Shown here piece by piece: positions 13,193-16,017 of a DNA stretch of 16,017 nucleotides. How positions within the stretch are numbered: the first letter of the stretch is position 1; each line of letters begins with the position of its first letter. The notes below the pieces were generated by a model. It was not told the DNA's origin. It saw only the letters and a program-made list of their open reading frames with translations, and did no database searches. Source of the stretch: Bacteroidales bacterium (GTDB taxonomy: Bacteria > Bacteroidota > Bacteroidia > Bacteroidales > UBA1715); NCBI GenBank assembly GCA_017618935.1, contig JAFZTG010000157.1:1-16017 (forward strand), read 5' to 3'. The translations under genes were made by a program, and so were the position numbers.

Positions 13193-16017
13193 ATGAGAAA
13201 ATTTTTATTTGTCTTACTTAGTTTATTTTTAGTTTTTACAGTTACTGCTCAAGATTACGGAACGCAAATTCAGAATGGTGATTTTGAATCACCGTGGCAA
13301 ACTTATAGTGGTGGAAACAAAAAACTTCTTGGAACAGAATATATATCGGGTAGCGAACCTTATCATTGGCATTCTTTTATGTCGGCACAAGGGGCAAGAT
13401 TGGTGTTGTCTGCTGTGAAAAATCAAATAGCCCAAGATGGGAATACTCGTCCTGGTTCAACGGGAAGCAGTAGTGTGCGATTGTATGCTACAAAGACGTT
13501 GAGCGTTATTGCCAATGGTTCGTTGACAAATGGAAGAATGAACTGCGGTTCTACGTCGGCTTCGTCCAACGATAATAATATTTATACGGATAGAGGCTCT
13601 GGCGATTTTAATATGCCGTTTACGGGGCCTGTTCCTGATTCCTTGACTATTTGGGTAAGTTTTTACACGACGTCGGATGCGAATACGGCGGCAATTCACG
13701 CGGCTGTTCACGGCGATGCCAATTTTATATTGTATGGAAATGGTACTCAGTCGGACCAGTCTATGCAGGTTGCCAATGCAGAAATGAATTACAAAAGAAC
13801 GACAACTGATAAAAACACGGTAAAATGGGAACGGAAGTCCATCCCGTTTGAGCCTATGGGAAATTGTACCGATATTAAATATCTGCTGGTTTCAATGTCA
13901 ACCAACAATGTCCCTGCAAATGGCTCGGAAAACGATGTGGTGTATCTTGATGACATTGTGCTTATTTACAATCCTACGTTGCAAACGGGTGTGTTGGCTG
14001 AAACCACTTTCGAGGCGGAGCATAATACCGAAATTCCTATAGAGGTTCCATTTACCTTGACTGGCTCAATGAGCGTAAGTAACTTGAATGTTGCTGCAAA
14101 TCAGGTAATTGCACAATTATCGGACGCAAACGGCAATTTCGACAATCCTATTGAGATAGGACGTGTCACAACCAATACGAGTGGTACGGTTTCTGCGAAA
14201 ATTCCTGCTTCGGTGGGCGACGGAACGTATAAAGTGCGTGTAGTGTCAACCAATTATCCTATGACGGCTGCGCCAAGTTCTTCGGAAATCTCGATTACTC
14301 GCTACTATACCATTGCATTTGCCGATTTGGATGAGAATATCGCCACGTTGCAAGGTGCTGGAAAATACTATGTTGCTAATACAGAAACGATTACCGTCTC
14401 GGCAACGGCTGCTTCTTCCGAGTATGACTTTGCTTACTGGTTTGAAGATGGAACTGCCGTATCGCTTGACGCAGAATATACCTTTACGGCTGAGAAATCT
14501 CGTTTGTTGCAGGCCGTATTCAAAAAACAATGTACGGTTTCTGTCGTTTCCACAGAAGGTGGCGAGGTGAAATTTCAAGACGGAAAATATGCTGAAGGAC
14601 AAGGACTGAGCATTACGGCAACGCCAGACGAAGGTTATTCGTTTCTGGGTTGGAAGGTGAATGACGAGGTGGTTTCCACAAATGCCACTTATTCATTCTC
14701 GGTTTCGGAAGATGTGACGCTGACTGCAGTGTTCGCAAAGACGGTTTCTATTGTCGCCACTGTCAATATTGACGGCGTTGGTGCTGTTTCGGGCGCGGGT
14801 GTTTATACGCTCGAAAATACCGACGAGGTTTCCGTTTCGCTCTATGCGGTTTCAAACGACGAAGATACGTATCGTTTTGTAAATTGGACGGAAAACGGCG
14901 AGATTGTTTCCACTTCGCCATCGTACGAGTTTACAACTTCGGAAAATAGAACGCTTGTCGCAAATTTTGAAAAACTGGTACGTATAACGGTTTCTTCGTC
15001 CGACGAAGCGTGCGTGGCGACAGGTGCCGGTATTTATACGACAGGCACGACGGTGAACTTATTTGCCATGCCTGATGGAAATACGGAATTTGTGGGCTGG
15101 TTTGAGGCCGATACCTTGTTCTCGGCAGCGACCTCGGTAGAATTTGTTGCCGATGCCGACAGAACATTTGTCGCCGTTTTCGGACAAGTTTATACGGTGA
15201 CCGTACAAATGAATATTGACGGAGCAGCACAGATTTCTGGTGCGGGAACCTACCAAAATGGCGCATTGGTTGAACTTTCCGTTGTTCCAAACGATGGTTT
15301 TGTATTTGAAAATTGGACAATTCAAGGCGAGGAGGTTTCGGCAGAACCGACGTTTGCGTTTGAGGCGGATTCTTCGGTTACGATAGTTGCAAATTTCACC
15401 GAATTGGAAAAATATACGATAACGGCTGTTGCCGACGTGCCTGCCGCTGGTACGGTACTTGGTGCGGGAACGTATTACGAAGGTGCTGATGTGACACTTA
15501 CCGCAGTTCCGAATAACGGTTATGAGTTCGTGAATTGGACTGAAAATGACGAGGTTATAGGTGAAGAACCGACACTTTCGTTTACGGCTCAGGAACAAAA
15601 AAATGTGGTGGCTCATTTTGAAGCAAATTTCGAAGGTTATACCGTTTCGTTGAATGTTGAAGAAGGCGGCATTGTTTCTGGTGCAGGTTTATATCCTGCC
15701 GAGTCGGAGGTGACGGTTACGGCAGAGCCACAGGGAAAATATTCGTTCATTGCGTGGACCGATTCCGAAGGCAACGAACTCTCGACCGATGCGTCGTACA
15801 CGTTCGTAATTACTTCCGATGTGGCATTGACAGCCGTGTTCGAGAGATTCTATAGTAAATATACGATTGAGGTCGTTTCGGCTGACGAACAGGCAGGAAC
15901 GGTGAGCGGTAGCGGAAAATATACCGAAGACGACGAGGTTACCGTTACGGCACTGCCGAACGATGGCTATCGTTTCTGGCGCTGGACCAACAATGGCGTT
16001 GAGGTGAGCACGTCGGC
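13193..16017 (+). CDS. Secreted surface protein: PCMD-like domain, Ig-like domain and InlB-type B repeats (partial)
   Basis: The reading frame is open from the ATG at 13193 to the right edge (941 residues), so the C-terminus is missing. Residues 1-20 are a signal peptide (MRKFLFVLLSLFLVF..TAQ). Residues about 21-265 look like a PCMD-type (putative carbohydrate metabolism) domain. It starts with NGDFESPW and ends with VVYLDDIVLIY, with PFTGPVPDSLTIWVSFY in between, as in that family. Residues about 266-370 form an Ig-like domain of the sort seen in Bacteroidota secreted proteins, with QLSDANGNFDNPIEIG. From 371 there are at least eight divergent InlB B-repeat-like units. This architecture fits a cell-surface adhesin or glycan-binding protein. 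A type IX secretion signal would sit at the C-terminus outside the window, so the export route is unknown. The start is preceded by an AT-rich leader. A TAATTTGC about 41 nt upstream is only a poor promoter match. Confidence 0.85.
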   Translation, partial: MRKFLFVLLSLFLVFTVTAQDYGTQIQNGDFESPWQTYSGGNKKLLGTEYISGSEPYHWHSFMSAQGARLVLSAVKNQIAQDGNTRPGSTGSSSVRLYATKTLSVIANGSLTNGRMNCGSTSASSNDNNIYTDRGSGDFNMPFTGPVPDSLTIWVSFYTTSDANTAAIHAAVHGDANFILYGNGTQSDQSMQVANAEMNYKRTTTDKNTVKWERKSIPFEPMGNCTDIKYLLVSMSTNNVPANGSENDVVYLDDIVLIYNPTLQTGVLAETTFEAEHNTEIPIEVPFTLTGSMSVSNLNVAANQVIAQLSDANGNFDNPIEIGRVTTNTSGTVSAKIPASVGDGTYKVRVVSTNYPMTAAPSSSEISITRYYTIAFADLDENIATLQGAGKYYVANTETITVSATAASSEYDFAYWFEDGTAVSLDAEYTFTAEKSRLLQAVFKKQCTVSVVSTEGGEVKFQDGKYAEGQGLSITATPDEGYSFLGWKVNDEVVSTNATYSFSVSEDVTLTAVFAKTVSIVATVNIDGVGAVSGAGVYTLENTDEVSVSLYAVSNDEDTYRFVNWTENGEIVSTSPSYEFTTSENRTLVANFEKLVRITVSSSDEACVATGAGIYTTGTTVNLFAMPDGNTEFVGWFEADTLFSAATSVEFVADADRTFVAVFGQVYTVTVQMNIDGAAQISGAGTYQNGALVELSVVPNDGFVFENWTIQGEEVSAEPTFAFEADSSVTIVANFTELEKYTITAVADVPAAGTVLGAGTYYEGADVTLTAVPNNGYEFVNWTENDEVIGEEPTLSFTAQEQKNVVAHFEANFEGYTVSLNVEEGGIVSGAGLYPAESEVTVTAEPQGKYSFIAWTDSEGNELSTDASYTFVITSDVALTAVFERFYSKYTIEVVSADEQAGTVSGSGKYTEDDEVTVTALPNDGYRFWRWTNNGVEVSTS
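14303..16017 (+). repeat. Tandem InlB B-repeat-like protein repeats (seven full and one partial unit)
   Basis: Units begin at 14303, 14528, 14741, 14975, 15188, 15404, 15629 and 15848, with lengths of 75, 71, 78, 71, 72, 75 and 73 residues; the last is cut by the edge. A typical unit reads Y-T-[IV]-x-V, then GAGxY, then VTLTAxPxxGYxFxxW, then a stretch ending in AxF, as in the divergent InlB B-repeat family. The units differ strongly at DNA and protein level (for example GAGTY, GAGLY, GSGKY and QDGKY at the same place), so this is an old, diversified array rather than a recently amplified one. Confidence 0.85.

Noticed and set aside
13457..15616. Several open frames in other frames and on the minus strand over the surface protein
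   Set aside because: A single uninterrupted frame from 13193 to the edge, with a signal peptide and regular repeats, explains this region. The others are shadows of the repetitive codon pattern.
1..16017. CRISPR arrays, tRNA or rRNA genes, insertion sequences, phage genes
   Set aside because: I saw no spaced direct repeats, cloverleaf sequences, transposase motifs or terminal inverted repeats. The only arrays are the 7-nt units at 5395-5422 and the protein repeats from 14303.

Overview
The window is about 16 kb of moderately AT-rich DNA that looks like a Bacteroidota chromosome, most likely order Bacteroidales. Four things point there. Two promoters fit the Bacteroidota pattern (a -33 TTG/TTTG, 19 nt, then TAnnTTTG). 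Genes lack clear Shine-Dalgarno sequences. The gene families are typical of the phylum: a PafA-type phosphatase, an AddB-like nuclease, a large secreted TPR protein, and a surface protein with a probable PCMD domain and InlB-type repeats. Finally, an intergenic palindrome with a heptamer array is of a kind scattered through such genomes. There is no tRNA, rRNA, CRISPR, insertion sequence or phage gene, so this is ordinary chromosome with some unusual proteins.

Layout. Positions 1-2083 (minus strand) hold a LOG-family phosphoribohydrolase, nadC (quinolinate phosphoribosyltransferase), and the N-terminal third of a PafA-like secreted phosphatase whose two visible active-site positions are altered. 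A small coiled-coil gene (2227-2469, plus) meets the long AddB-like Fe-S nuclease gene (2466-5327, minus) tail to tail, and their stop codons overlap. A 100-bp gap (5328-5427) carries a palindrome and a 7-nt tandem array. Positions 5428-8751 (minus) form a tight three-gene operon: a DUF389 membrane protein, a protein-kinase-fold protein lacking the catalytic residues, and a D-2-hydroxyacid dehydrogenase, with gaps of 1 and 14 nt. A 155-bp divergent spacer follows. Then come three rightward genes: a 1041-residue secreted TPR protein, a sodium-coupled BASS-family symporter with its own promoter, and a surface protein (at least 941 residues, running off the right edge).

The best candidate for something undescribed is the DUF389 / pseudokinase / dehydrogenase operon. 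The membrane protein and the pseudokinase are almost translationally coupled, which suggests a membrane sensor or transporter working with a non-catalytic kinase-fold partner. The second candidate is the divergent PafA-like phosphatase downstream of LOG and nadC. Both are inferences from sequence and gene order. All family assignments come from motifs recognised by eye, without database searches.
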